Assembly (NCBI GenBank): GCA_002205965.3
Contig: NADL03000027.1
Span: 558,001-622,000, forward strand
Length of the DNA: 64,000 bases
From: Kappaphycus alvarezii
Taxonomy: Eukaryota; Rhodophyta; Florideophyceae; Gigartinales; Solieriaceae
Direction of reading: 5' to 3'
The translations under genes and the position numbers were made by a program. Shown one piece after another: positions 11,890 through 23,506 of the stretch (position 1 is the stretch's first letter; each line of letters opens with the position of its first letter). The notes below the pieces were generated by a model. It did no database searches, was not told the origin of the DNA, and saw only the letters and a program-made list of their open reading frames with translations.

Positions 11890-12719
11890 TTTCGCCGGTT
11901 CCGCTGCTTTTTCGCTTTCGTCTGCTCTAGTTCGAGGTTTTTTACACGTGTATTTTTTTGGGTTTTGAATTTTTGGAAAAATTTTGCTGACAGGTTTACT
12001 TAAGCAAATCATATACTGTACTTGTGGGCTGGAGTGCCAAGTAAGGAGAGTACCTGTGGGCTGGAGTGCCAGGTACCTAAACCTCATTTTTCCACACAGG
12101 TCGCGGTTACTAATTGGAGATCTTAGTAACCGGGAACGTGAGGTGCAGCAAAGGCTGTTTCTAGTTCATTCTGTCAGGTAGCGTGCAGGCCTCACGAAGC
12201 TGCGTGATCCTGTTAGAATACTTAGACTGGACAGCTGGGCTTAACTAAGCTGCCTTAGTAAAGCCGTGCTTCTGACCAAGTCCCCATTGAGGGTCCTGTC
12301 AGAATTCCTCTACAATCCTATTGCACTGGTTGGCTGCCAGCTAGGTGCACCGACTGGGTCACGGGTTCAGATAACTCTTAAAGGGTCGATTGGACTGGAC
12401 TTGGACTAAGGGGCACGTGCTCAGAAAAGGTACTACTTGGTTGTTGACCAGCTTAAGCTCGGCTTGGAGCCTTTCCTATAGGGTAAGGACACCGATCGCG
12501 GTCTACATAGTGGACTGGTGGGGATATCCCGAACAGATTGCTTGAGTCATACCGGAGTGTAGGTGTGATCAAAGCTGCTATCGAGTCACTCTCTCCGCGG
12601 GTAGGGAGCCAACCGTCGTCCAGGGACGAATCCCTTGCAGATTTCAACTTCAAGTGCTTGTATTCAAGTTTAGGTGTTGGTGTAAGGCTTTAAGTAAGAG
12701 GTTTGTTGACATGTCTTTC

Positions 12720-13440
12720 TTCAGACCAAATAAGCTTGTTGTTCGATGGACTCTAGATACGTTGACGGTTCGTTCATGGTCGCATTCAGTCAAAAAGTTC
12801 CTAAGGCTTATTCAGGTGGGTCAGAGCGAAGTATCAGTACCCAGAATGCATTGGCTTTGCTTCCACTTTAAAACCGGTACGCGGCAAACTGGTGGTACAC
12901 GCTTGTTTCTGAAAAATTGTCCGCCGACGTGGGAAGCTTCAAACTCTTAGTTGAAGGCTGATTTTTTCCCCAGGATAGTGTTATTAGAGCTCGTGACAGC
13001 TTGCCAAGCTCCGCCAGAAAACAAGTGTGGCTGCGTCTCTCAGAGTTCAGGAATTTGGTTATCAATATTCCCGGTATAAGTGAGTCGGAAAAACTGGCGC
13101 GGTTCTGTGAAAGGTCTCAAGACCCACACATTCTGCTGGAGGTTCGTAAGGGAACCCTTCCAAGTTTGAAGCTGCTACCATTGCTCTCAACGTTGATGGA
13201 GCATTTTACGGAGGTTTCTTCACTGGCAGATGTTCATTTCACAATCTAAATGCCTCAGGCCTTCACCAATGGAGATAGGAAACCTGGAACGTAGTCCAGT
13301 GGGAAAGACTTGATGGAGAAACCGATGCTTACGTGCCATAAGGTGGGATGTAGACCTTGGAAACACAAAGAAAAGGAAATAAAAGGTAACAGGGGTGGTA
13401 CTCGCATAGGCGAACAATACACAGGCAGGACACAGTAATG
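12720..13440 (+). pseudogene. gag of gypsy element 1, frame-interrupted
   Basis: Capsid-like sequence is spread over the frames. About 12,740-12,960 gives a helical region, and 13,001-13,249 carries the typical run 'R..L..L.Q..S....SEFRNLVINI....SE.EKL..F', seen as SEFRNLVINIPGISESEKLA. A short Cys/His segment near 13,328-13,370 (CHKVGCRPWKHK) resembles a zinc knuckle. The frame changes are several. Confidence 0.6.
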
Positions 13441-13446
13441 ATTTGA

Positions 13447-13908
13447 ATGGCTTTGACTCGGGAAACTAGTTGGTCCACCAGACTTGGTGAACACTCAGGT
13501 GAGACCAGTAGTGAGTGTGAAAGATGTCCCAATGAGCAGAGTGAAACTGTTGTGGACATCACCGGAGCTAAATTCTCAGAGGACAGGGAAAAGTCGAGAA
13601 TCTCCGAAGCCGAGTCTAATGGAATCACGTCTAGTCATGATGACAGCATCCCCACTGATGGACCTATACCAGTGGAGCCTTTGTTAGTACTTGAAGGTAG
13701 ACTGAATGGAATAGCAGTCAAAGTACTAAAGGACGATGGATGCAATACAAACGTGGTTTCAGCCGAGTTCCTGAAGCGAAATAGGAACTTGTTTGAGATT
13801 CGGCGTGAACGAGTCATTGTTTGCCATTCACAGAAGGGAGTTACTGAGGAAGTATCTGAGATCATTTCCAACGGAACTATTAAGTTAGGCGAACATACAT
13901 ACTTCTAG
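13447..13908 (+). pseudogene. Aspartic protease region of gypsy element 1
   Basis: The reading frame carries LNGIAVKVLKDDGCNTNVVS, which fits the retropepsin layout 'v.aLlDsGat.nfIS' with the catalytic Asp in DDG, followed by a strand-rich segment to TIKLGEHTYF. The residue after Gly is Cys, not the usual Ala/Ser-Thr pair. The domain continues past the stop in another frame (13,915-14,060). Confidence 0.7.
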
Positions 13909-14070
13909 TTGGGCTGTGTCCCAAACCAGGTATGATGTTCTGTTGGGAATGCCGTGGCATGTTGCCCACAATCCACGTGTCGACTATCGGAAACGATTGT
14001 GATGGTGAAAGATGCTTCCATTCCAGTGATTGATCCGATGAAGAAAACCGTATTGATGTGTCCAATTTGA

Positions 14071-14990
14071 GTGAAGAAATTTAGACGAATGCTGAGGCAT
14101 GGGGGTGACTTCGAAGTATTTCAGTTACTTGAAGTTCACAGTATGACAGGAGTGACAGATTCAAAGTTTGATGGAAGACTGAGCAGATTACTGGATAATT
14201 TTAAAGAGGTCTTTCAGGATGAATTGCCAAGAGGGCTTCCTCCGATTCGATCAGTTGATCATGAGATCAAAGTGGAGGAAGGAGCAAAGGCACCTCATCG
14301 ACCTTTATTCCAGTTGTCTCCATCCGAACTTAGGGCAGCAAAAGAGTACGTCGAGTCTCTTCTGAGGAAAGGGAAGATCAGGTCCAGTAAATCACCATAT
14401 GGAGCACCACTTTTCTTTGTGAAAGAAAGGATGGAAAACTTAGAGGTGTTGTCGATTATCGCGCTTTGAATCGCATCACCAAAAAGAATAATGCTCCACT
14501 CCCTCGTTCTGATGAAATGTTCGATCGACTTGGAGATGCGAGATTTTTCTCCAAGCTTGATCTGAAAACGGATTCCATCAGATAAGGGTGAAACCAGAGG
14601 ACATCGAAAAGACTGCGTTCAATACAAAGTATGGGCAATTTGAATATCTTGTTATGCCAATGGGACTTTGCAACGCTCCTGCTACGTTCCAAACTTTGAT
14701 GAACCAGATCTTCTATGATTGCATCGATGTCTTCTTGGTTGTCTATATGGATGATCTTCTTATATTCAGTAAGAATGGGAAGAACATTACGAACATCTGG
14801 AAATTGTATTAAAGAGACTTAAGGATCACAAGCTGTACATCTCTCCGAAAAAATGCTCTTTCTTTCAGACTGAGCTGAGTTTTTGGGTTTAATAGTCGGG
14901 AAGGACGGCATTCGTGTCAATCCTGAGAAGGTCGAAGCTTACAAACTTGGCCGAAACCTGAATCTCTAACGGAGTTGAGAAGTTTCTTAG
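14071..14990 (+). pseudogene. Reverse transcriptase of gypsy element 1
   Basis: Frame 14,071-14,469 has the N-terminal block (DELPRGLPPIRSVDHEI, then SSKSPYGAPLFFVKE). A second frame at about 14,530-14,580 has FFSKLDLK with the first catalytic Asp, and 14,588-14,812 has [17 protein letters not shown] and the YMDD active-site motif. Thumb-region sequence follows to about 14,990. At least three frame changes divide it. Confidence 0.9.
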
Positions 14991-15536
14991 GTCTAATACA
15001 GTTTTTTCCGTAGGTTCATTCCGAAGTTCTCTGCAATTGCTGCACCTCTCACAGATCTGACAAAGAAAGTCGAGGTATAGGGAAATGGGATCAACAGTGT
15101 GATAGCTTTCCAGGCTAAAGGAAAATGACATTGGCTCCAATCTTAGTGCTCCTAATTGGAAAAAGCCATTTCGTGGTCATGTAGATGCTTCACAGCTTGC
15201 TGTCGGTGGAACTCTAACACAGTTGGATGAGAATGGAAAGATCGTAATTTCTTTCTATTCAAAGAAACTTTCCCAACTGAGTCGGACTACACTGCAAATG
15301 ACAGAGAGCTTCTGGCTTTGATTAATTTTCTGGAAGATTCAGGTGCTATCTTGAAGGTTCTGAATTTGAGATTTTCACAGACAACCAGTGCTTAAGAGCT
15401 TCTTCACAAAACCGAAACTGAGTCGGAAAGAAGCACGTTGGTTGGAAACTCTCGGTAACTTCGGAATCTTTCCCATCACACTGAAGCCTGGAAGAATTCA
15501 CGTCTTGGGAGACGCATTATCCGAGCTCCGCACGTG
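14991..15536 (+). pseudogene. RNase H of gypsy element 1
   Basis: Several frames together give the domain. About 15,148-15,275 encodes HVDASQLAVGGTLTQLDENG, with the first catalytic Asp. About 15,290-15,340 encodes NDRELLALINF, about 15,365-15,395 FEIFTDNQCL, and about 15,480-15,530 the terminal 'kpGR..vLgDaLS' block. These are the standard tether and RNase H blocks of gypsy pol. Confidence 0.75.
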
Positions 15537-15599
15537 AAGAGGAGATCGTGACGTCTCAGTGAATGACGTTGAAGTTCCCTACCTTGATGTTGATCAGAT

Positions 15600-16660
15600 C
15601 ATTCCTCGGTATGATGACGACCAGTTTTTGGTCCAGTGGTAAAAGCCATGGAAGGAGAGTGGCAGAGGATATGGTTCAGAAGCAGAAACTTGAAAGAATT
15701 CTGGATGTTCCGAAAAGATGGTTCGAGGCTGTTTTACAATGGAAAGTTGTGCATACCAAGAAGGTCAGTTTCGGATATTTTTCAAATTGCTCACGACTCG
15801 AAAGTTAGTGGACATTTTAAATTTGCGAAGACACTGTCCAGATTAGAAATTCCATTGGAAACATAAGAGCCGGGATGTTCGAAAGTATTGTGAAGGATGT
15901 CTCACGTGTCAGCAGTATAAGGACTCTAATCAAAAAAGTTGACTGATCCAATGTCACTGGAATTGCCTGACCGCAGATGGGGATCATTAGCTACAGATTC
16001 ATTGTGAGGCTACCTCTGACGAGGAGCGGTCATGATGCGATCACGACTTGGGTTGATCGACTTACTCGTCGAGTCCATTTTCTGAAATCAAAACATCAGA
16101 TACTGCTGAGGACACGGCTCGAGACTTCTTCGCGAACATCTTCAAGAACCACGGGTTGCCGGATGATGTGACTTCAGATAGGGACAGCAAGTTCATTTCA
16201 AAGTTTTGGAAGACACTGATGAATCTTTGGGGGTAAATTAAGAATGTCTACAAGTAGACACCCACAAACAGATGGTGCTTCCGAGATTATGAATAGGATG
16301 ATCGAGAACTATCTCCGTTGCTATTGCTCGTATCATCAGGATGACTGGGATGAACTGCTTCCTTCTGCAGAATTTGTATACAACTCGGCTGTGAGCGATG
16401 ATCTATGTCACCATTTGAGCTGGACTTGGGATGGACACCTAAATCGCCATTGGACTTCTTGGCGCAGAAGCATACCTCTTCAGAATTTGGGCTGCTTTCA
16501 TGCCAAGCTCAAGGTTTCTCTTGAGGATGCGCAATTTGCCTACAAAGGGCAAAAGCTCGGCAATCTGCATATGCTTCAAGGCGATACAAGGTTCCAGATT
16601 ACAAAGTCGGTTCAAAGCATGGATCAATCGTTCGTTGTTTACGGATGTTTATTCTAGTCC
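15600..16660 (+). pseudogene. Integrase of gypsy element 1
   Basis: The zinc-binding HHCC part lies at about 15,770-15,930 (HDSKVSGH, later C..CQQYK). The DDE core is at about 15,970-16,400: an RRWGSLATD-type block, WVDRLTRRVHF, LPDDVTSDRDSKF with the second Asp, and HPQTDGASEIMNRMIE with the acidic third residue. The tail at 16,340-16,400 has DDWDELLPSAEFVYNSA, typical of gypsy integrases. Frames alternate, as elsewhere in the element. Confidence 0.85.
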
Positions 16661-17075
16661 CAGGATTCTAAAAAGCTTGGTGTGCGCAGATATGGGCCAT
16701 TTGTTAAGGAGCTAATTGGTAAGAATGCTGTTCGACTGGATCTCCCTGCTCATTTTAAATCCATCCAGTCATTCATATCATTCACCACACCACATTTGGA
16801 GCAGCCCGATGACATTGCTTTACCCATTCCTCCTGCGCCTGCACCGCTTGAACTGCCTGGTGGACCAGAACAGGAAGTTGAGTTATCTTGGATCACAAAA
16901 ACGTTGTACGGGTTACAAATTCTTGGTTTTGATGCGTGGTGTGCCATGTCATGATGCGAGTGGCAACCAACGAGGGACTTTGTAGATGTTATGGAAGATG
17001 GATCTGTCATGGTAACTGAGGCTTTTCAGCAGTATATTCGGAAGAACAATATACTACCGCAGTACCATTAACGAG
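16661..17075 (+). pseudogene. Integrase C-terminal and possible chromodomain-like tail
   Basis: After a GPFxVKEIIGxNAVRLDLP-type block (16,680-16,760, split over frames) comes a proline-rich linker (about 16,815-16,880) and a short tail. The last frame, before about 17,070, reads DFVDVMEDGSVMVTEAFQQY. This position is where chromodomain-bearing gypsy elements carry their targeting module, but the aromatic residues that define a chromodomain are not clear, so the call is tentative. Confidence 0.4.
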
Positions 17076-17117
17076 GACGTCAACAGTACGGTGGAGGGAA
17101 TAGTGAAACAATTTCTT

Positions 17118-17525
17118 TGTTACACCGCTGTGAAATAGAGACTTGTTCGGTTTTGTTATTTCAGTTCTCTACTACACAGTGGTGTAACAGAGAATCTGCA
17201 ATGTCTTGAATAAATTTAGAAGTATTATTTCCCTTCAATGTTTTATTTGACGTGGAGCCCCAAGTCATCGTTTTATTTACTTAGTTATATTCTAGATGGT
17301 ACAATTCTATAGTTACACCTCTACTCTCTCGTAAGTTCTACTGAGCTAACAAAGTATAGAATTTCTATAGTAGAGCTGCATTACTATCTATATAAAGGGG
17401 GCTCATCTGGATTCTTGTGGGAATCCAGGTACACTCCACACACCCTTTGCCCCCAACTTTCTGAAACCCACTACCATCGTGTCTACTGTTTCTTTAGCAG
17501 CGCCCCGGCTGCCTCCTCTGTTTAA
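17118..17525 (+). repeat. 3' LTR of gypsy element 1
   Basis: A copy of the 5' LTR, same length, beginning TGTTACACC and ending TTTAA where the 5' copy ends TTTCA. The TATA box is at 17,390-17,397. Confidence 0.88.
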
Positions 17526-17813
17526 ATGGTAAAGTGTTTGATCTCTAATCTAAAATCAATACGCAGTTCTTTATTTTTTAGCCTCACTACTCAAGGAGAC
17601 CTCGGCAAGCCTGCTCAAGATGTCCTGGTCTTCCTCGCCTTCACTTTTGAAGTGAGAGGCGAGGAAGGCCAGGATGCCCTGGGCAGGCCCGTGAAAATTA
17701 CTCGTCGCTGCTCCAACGAATACCTCCAAGTTCTGACCACTCTTTCACCGCCTACCCTGCAACGCACGGCTGACGCCGTTTTTCATAGAATTCTTGCCCT
17801 GTCCACTCCGTAA
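17526..17813 (+). other. Unrecognised 95-codon open frame
   Basis: The frame starts just after the 3' LTR of gypsy element 1. The product (residues about 20-90) has no motif I recognise. It contains the long inverted repeat at 17,609-17,690, so its apparent coding capacity may be incidental. No gene is seen from here to 18,320. Confidence 0.2.
17609..17690. repeat. Long imperfect hairpin, about 37-bp arms
   Basis: TTCCTCGCC...TCACTT (ending 17,646), a 3-nt loop TTG, then AAGTGA...GGCGAGGAA and on to about 17,690 form a fold-back with a few mismatches and one bulge. Size and shape resemble a microRNA precursor or a small foldback element. Confidence 0.65.
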
Positions 17814-18319
17814 GAAAAGTCCCTGCTCATGCCAATTAGAGGTTCCTTGACGCCTCGCCCTAATAAAGCTCTACCCGGCCTGATAGCTTTGGTAAACGAT
17901 GTGCCAATGAATAAAATTCTAATAACAAAAAACCACTATTTTAATTAAGAACTGTTTGCAACTTAAAAGAAATGTAGCCCACTGGCATTGGCACCATATC
18001 AAGCACTCTTCCATAGCCCCGATTAAATTTGTGCACAAAAAACGTAATTCATGCCGATAGAATCAGATCTACAAGAGCTTTCCGACGGTATGCATTAAAT
18101 ACCCATTCTGGAAGAACGGTCTCAAGTCCGCTTTTATTTTTTTGAGTCCGATTATAATTAATATCGTGTTGATGTTGGCACCGAAACTCTAAAAATGACT
18201 TAGGAAACGTGGCACTTCTCCGGATTTTCCCGGGATCTAGGCACAATCTGTTCCTCAGTGGTTAACTTGAAAGCTCTGTGCGGGTAGATTTGCAGTCAAT
18301 TCTTGAATAATTTGGCAAC

Positions 18320-19915
18320 ATGGTGTTTCCAGCTCATCAAGCTCACGATTTTACCTCTCACGTTCTGCAGCAGTCTTATGCTATAGAAGACGAAAGCTTC
18401 AAGGGTGCCGGCCGTGTGGTTCCACTTTCAGTTCCATTGATGCGGACATTATTGCGCCACATATGCTCTGCAAGATCAAAGTTGATGAAGACAAAGCGCT
18501 TAAGCTCAAATCCTGCATTGATCCTCACGGAAATGAGGACTGTATTCGATGTATTCGAAATGAGCTCGGCTCTGATTGTTCCATGTGGGCTCCTGTTAGT
18601 GTACGGATATTGACCTCTGTAGATTCCATTAGAAGTTGGCGCATCTCACGCACTGATGTGAAAATAGCATTCATACAAACAGGCGCTGCTGAGCGCGATG
18701 TCTAGTTTGTCCCATTTCGCCAGTCAGATGATCGATTCCGGTTTCTATGTCTTTTTCTTGCCATATCCTATGGCTTAGTGAATGCTAACACTATGCACCA
18801 TACTCAATTAGACAATTTGCTCCCCAATTTGGGTTTGAAACGTCTCATAGATTTTCTAAAGCTGTTCTAATGCATGATCGACGGCAATATATGTGTTCTT
18901 GTTGCTAAAATTGTGGATGAAATTCTAGCAACCGGCGAAAAATCCGAAGTTAGAAAGGTTATTAGCGATTTCAATGATAGGTTCAAGTTTGGCACTGTGT
19001 TAATGGTGACAAACTTACGTTAGTGCACGTGTTTGCCAAATCACTCATGCCTCCTCAAAGAGTAACACAGCTTTGGATAAGTGCAATAATAGTACGTACG
19101 TGTGGTAATCAATCTATTTTATTGATTTGTCTATCGACAACAACTGTTGACCTCAGGAGAGAGGCAGCACAGGTCTAGGGCGCCGAGAGACACGTCTGAA
19201 CCATAACATTACTTAGAATAAATACCCGACTCCCCGAGCAGAAGAGGGAGGACGGGGCATCCCAGAGGGACTTCTGGTTTCTTGTGCCCATTTTTGTGCT
19301 TCGCCCAAACAGCGACTACGCCCGAGCAGCTGGGGTTTCTCTGTCACCCTATCCTGAACAACACACTGTTGTGCATGGTCCTAGGAAATTTCGGTTCTTT
19401 TGTTTTAACATTATTCAGATCGTTGACTTCACTTGTGCTATTGACGGAGATGATAATCCCAATTAGCTTGAACTGCGTCACTAACGCGAATTCGTCGCAA
19501 AACTGGCAGGAAATCTAATTCGAAAGACACACGTTTTGCTCAATCAACAGCTCTCTTGGTTGGCTTGGCACTACTGTTTCCTCATTTTTTTCTTCTTTTT
19601 CCAGTCGTCTCCAACAGCCTCTACCCAGTTTACTTGTATCTGATCTGATTCAGCAGAAGTATGCTTTGTACGAGCTGCAAAGACTTGGTATGACCGTCAA
19701 GTATGGACGACCAAACGATGGAAAGGAATACCGGGTTTCAGTTTTTTGTTTTTGCAGATGCTGCACACCCTCAGAAAGTGCTCATCTTTCTACTTTGTGC
19801 GGTTTGCTTATTGTTTCTATTGAAGAAGATTCCTTTTACCATACTGTTTTACGGTCCTCGCTCAAATACAAGCCCCCTGTTCGTTCCATAGCAGGAGGAG
19901 AGGTTTTTTAAAACA
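18320..19915 (+). pseudogene. Ty1/copia RT and RNase H remnant
   Basis: Ordered copia blocks occur on the plus strand. About 18,455-18,550 encodes KIKVDEDKALKLKSCIDPHG, 18,640-18,700 has SRTDVKIAFIQTG (first RT Asp in DVK.AF), about 18,770-18,800 has YGLVNAN, and 18,890-18,935 has VAKIVDEILATG at the active-site position. After the solo LTR insertion come the QQLSWLGLA-type connection (about 19,540) and RNase H at 19,690-19,910 (FADAAHP, later SLKYKPPVRSIAGGE). The active-site motif reads IVDEI rather than the usual YVDDI. Removing the solo LTR joins GTV to VHGP in frame, confirming that one element was split. I cannot see its own LTRs. Confidence 0.85.
18998..19363. repeat. Solo LTR inserted in the copia remnant
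   Basis: The 366-bp segment starts TGTTAATGG and ends AACAACA, and is flanked by perfect 5-bp direct repeats CACTG at 18,993-18,997 and 19,364-19,368. Excision restores the RT reading frame across the site. TG...CA ends, size and target duplication make this a solo LTR left by recombination between two LTRs. It has no close copy elsewhere in the window that I could find. Confidence 0.88.
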
Positions 19916-20518
19916 CATGAAAAGATTCCTCTCCACCATAAGCATTCTTCCCGCCCCCCTCGGAATAAGTCAACGGCCGTTACGATCTAACCCTACTGAT
20001 ATTCAGCGTTGGGTAACAATATTCCGTTCATGCAATTAACATGATCTGTGACGTACGTTATGCATATGAATTATCATGGTAAACAGGCTCCGGCTGTTTA
20101 CTATGATACTTGAAACGGCAAGCAGGGACACGGAGAGACGGAGTGTGTAAATAATGCGTGGAGAATATCCGGAAAGCGGAAAACAACTCAGGTCATCCTT
20201 GTTTGCTGTCTTCAATAGCATTTCAACGAATTAGATTGCAATTCTATTGGAGAGCTTGACAAGATCAAATGTAAAGTGTGATTGTAATAAGCATTGTACT
20301 GTAGTTGATAACCAAAAAATGTCTAGTTCGATGAAGACTTGCAGGTAATAATGCATGACTACCGTGCTGTGAACAGCGTGTCTGTGATAACACAAGTAAC
20401 TTCCTTAATTACCGCCAGTAATCATAGCCGCGAAAGTCATGTGCCACCATCAACATGCAACGGACAAAGCTCGCAGAAAACGATGTGTGACGATTGCAGT
20501 TCTCCTGACAAACCTCTT
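19916..20518. other. No recognisable gene
   Basis: AT-rich spacer between the copia remnant and the 3' end of the TBC1D23-like gene. Nothing on either strand is supported. Confidence 0.4.
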
Positions 20519-23506
20519 TTACAACCTCTTCGGAGCTTCTTGAAATTCTCCGAACTCCAAGTATTCAGCTTCCAGATCCGCACGTTCAGGTTTTGGTGAA
20601 TCAGTTAGCGATGGATCAGAGCTTACCCGTACATCTGAAGACTGATCTAATTGTCTACTCGACTTAGCTACGTCGCCTCCTCCCACTGCTACAGCTCCTC
20701 TCAGCTTACTTTCAGCAGAGTTCTTGCTCTTTCCTTCATTTACATCGCTTCCCATGTCATCTGCCCTCGCGGTGGAGACCATGCGTTGCGATTCGTTGAC
20801 ATTACCACCAGAACTATCCTTCCTCTCGCTCCTCACTGGCGTCTCCGCCTCATTGCTGACCCCGACGTCGGCTAGGTACTCCTTTATCAACGCAACGCAT
20901 TCCTTGAGACCATCCGGCATAATGCACACAACCGATTCTGGAGTTACGGTATTCCCATCTCCTGCCAAAATTTCAAAGGTGACAAGCTCTGGTCTGCTTC
21001 TCTTGAACGTTATTCTCGAAATATCTTGAAGGTACCTTATAAGTTTCACTTCAAGCAAGTGACTTCGGTTGCTATGTGGACTGAACAAAGAAAATAATTC
21101 GCAGAGACACCCACATAACGCCTCCTAAATTCGTTCGTGCGACCACGTAAGCTTGCGCTATGATCTGATCTCGCTTTGCACGGGAATAAGCGCAAGCCAG
21201 CCATCACACGATCATCCATGACGTTCACAGTGAAACCCTTAGGCATAGTCGCAATCTCGAAGGAGAGGGTCTCATCCCGAGCCAACCCGGCTTGGCATCT
21301 CTTCCCCAGGGAGATTTGTTTGCGCTGAAAAATCCAGAGCTGCTCGTGCGTGCCGTTTGTCGGATAGGACTCTCGGCTGGAACTAGATTTGGATCCACCT
21401 GCACCCCGGCCGAGGGCTCATTGCATAAGATGGAGTATCAAGCAACCTTGGACTATTCTCAGCAGTTAATGCCCCGCTCCTCGCAAGATTTTGGCTGCTT
21501 TCTGAGGCCCATTTCCGGTGGTGCTATTCATGGAGGATATTGATCTCTGCAAGTGGGCCCTCCAGTAAGGAACTCCTAGTTCGAACGCCTTTTGTCCTCT
21601 CTGGAGGTTCTAACCGCTCGGGCGACATCTCTGCAGCATGTTTGTCTACAGAACCAGAGGGTGACGGATAGGCATTCGGTGAATAAGGGTTATAACTTGG
21701 TGCTGGCGGTGAGGCTTTGAAAATTCTCAGCTCGCCCGCTGTCCTTCTCTGCGGATTGCCCCGAAGTTAATGTTGATAAGGAGTATTTTAGCCCAATCCC
21801 ACTCAATGCCTTGTTAAGTGCACGTGACACTTCAGCATCTGTCTTTTCCAAAAATGAAGAAATACCTTGGACCCCACTGGGTGTATCTGCCTGATCAGAC
21901 GACGACACACGAGATGAACCCTGCGCTATGCCATCCTCATCATTCCTCCCTTTCGGCGTCTCGGCGACTTGCTTTCTCTATCTGCCCAACCACCCGCGGA
22001 ATTGATTTTCCTCTCCCTATCCCGCCTCCTGCGGCTTTGAGCCGTCACACGAGCCTTTCTCGCCCGCTCATGTTTCCTGTGGTCATAATCTACCAATTCC
22101 ACACCACTCAGACTGTCATCGGCATTTCCAGCAGCCGCCAAAGCCTCACGAAAACCTCCTCGCAGCGTGGACACGTACCGAATCCCGATACGAGTCAAAT
22201 AAAGCGCAAGGACATTAATGTCCATGTTATCTTCCTCCCGAATTCCAGAGCCCACCAAACAAATATGGGATTTATCTTTCAAAGGCTCACACAAGTCGAC
22301 TGCATTCTGCAACTCTCTCCTGGCGGCATCGCTCGTCTCATACGTAATCTTACCATTGGCCTCCCTCAAGGAATCCAAGGGCAGATGAGCAGCCTGTGCT
22401 AAATGCCCCGAGTTGTATTCGTCCAATGTGCGGCAATCCCATGTGAAGTAATGAGCCTCGCCTGCGACAAGATCCTCTGGGGTTGTTTGCAAGCAAACGC
22501 TGGCTTGCATTGCACGGGCAGCAGCCAAGCCGACAAGGTTGGGCTTTCCCGGAGTGGCGAGCAAGCGATCGATCATGAGACGCTGAAACGAGGGAGGGGT
22601 ATGCGTGACACGCATTCGACTGCCAATCTGCCATAAACGACGGACATCTTCTGGAGAATGGGCAGTAAGCATCATCAAGGATTCCGGAATTCTGCTTTCG
22701 TCGACGGAAAGTAAAACATCGCGTTTGGAACACAGTAAGGCGACCCCGAAAAATGTGGTGCCTAAAGGATTGTCCTCCAACAACAACAAATCCCACAGGG
22801 CGAGGACGGACTCAACAGTAAAGTTGCGTGCGAAAAGGGTTACAAACCACGAGGTGGCGTACAAATCCGGAGTCATCATATGTCGCTCCAAAAGCCAGTA
22901 AAGCTCGGGGTCATGGTAAAGCAAGACGCGGCCAAAATATTTAAAGAGGCGTTTGAGGACATCAAATACCCTTGTTTCTGAGGTTTCAAGCATCCACGGA
23001 GCAAAGCGATCAACAAACTCTGCAAACAGAGCATAGACTATGCGGGGATTACCGCCAGTATCAGCCAGCAAAACAAAAGGAGCAAGTAGCTCATTGAACC
23101 CCTGGACATATGCGACACCTTTGCGATCACAAAACAAACTCAGCAATCTCAACAAGGCCCCGCGCACAGCGGGTTGCTTGAAGCGTGCTAAGCCAGGGCG
23201 TGTTCTCTCGACATCCTTTTCGATTTGCTCCCTCGCATTTGCATCAGCGACAGAATCTCGTGCTGCTTGAGCAAAGGTGGCGGCATCCTCTGCAAGAAGT
23301 GCTTCGACTCGAAGGCGGAGTAGAAGAAGCCAGACTGCACCGCGCACTTCGTGAGGGATCGCACCATGAAAGGGAGCGGAAAGAAGGGCGGTGCGTAGAT
23401 TGGACAAGTCATGGGTTGAGGCGCAGGCGTTGGCGGCGGCACGGACCTTGCGAAGAAGGGTTGGGTCAGTAGGGAGGGGCTCCCATTCTTCGTCTTTCAA
23501 ATTCAT
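20519..23506 (-). CDS. TBC1D23: TBC1D23-like protein (TBC, rhodanese-like and C-terminal PH-like domains)
   Basis: The ATG is at 23,506 and an intact frame runs 526 codons to 21,926. Residues ~50-330 are a TBC (Rab-GAP) domain with IEKDVER (arginine finger, IxxDxxR) and YVQG (glutamine finger). Residues ~345-465 are rhodanese-like (WDCRTLDEYNSGHL, HICLVGSGIREEDNMD, STLRGGF). The match to TBC1D23 is specific because of the GSG.EEED block and the order of domains. Downstream frames continue the protein after several one-base shifts (near 21,930, 21,720, 21,400 and 21,075, plus one apparent in-frame stop near 21,535) and end with LQDISRITFKRSRPELVTFEI, the C-terminal domain that in animals contacts the WASH/FAM21 complex. 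In animals the protein bridges endosome-derived vesicles to golgins at the trans-Golgi. It is divergently arranged with the MePCE-like gene, 654 bp apart. The shifts are probably sequence errors. Confidence 0.9.

Larger units (their letters stand above)
11469..17525 (+). mobile_element. Ty3/gypsy LTR retrotransposon (element 1)
   Basis: Two direct 408-bp repeats (11,469-11,876 and 17,118-17,525) bracket a plus-strand gag-pol with order gag, protease, RT, RNase H, integrase, the order that defines Ty3/gypsy. A likely primer-binding site follows the 5' LTR and a purine-rich stretch (about 17,086-17,100) precedes the 3' LTR. All domains are split among frames, so the element is not coding as written. 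The LTR pair differs at roughly a dozen or so positions by eye, so insertion is not very recent. I could not find a clean target-site duplication. Short similarity also runs a few bases past both LTR ends (AACAAT before, TGGTA after), which hints at recombination or imprecise ends. Confidence 0.9.

Noticed and set aside
11458-17530. Target-site duplication for gypsy element 1
   Set aside because: The bases next to the two LTRs do not match at any start I tried. Short similarity outside both LTRs makes the exact ends ambiguous.
20519-21908. Introns to explain frame steps in the TBC1D23-like tail
   Set aside because: Conserved sequence continues directly across the steps with no removable GT...AG segment, so single-base indels fit better.
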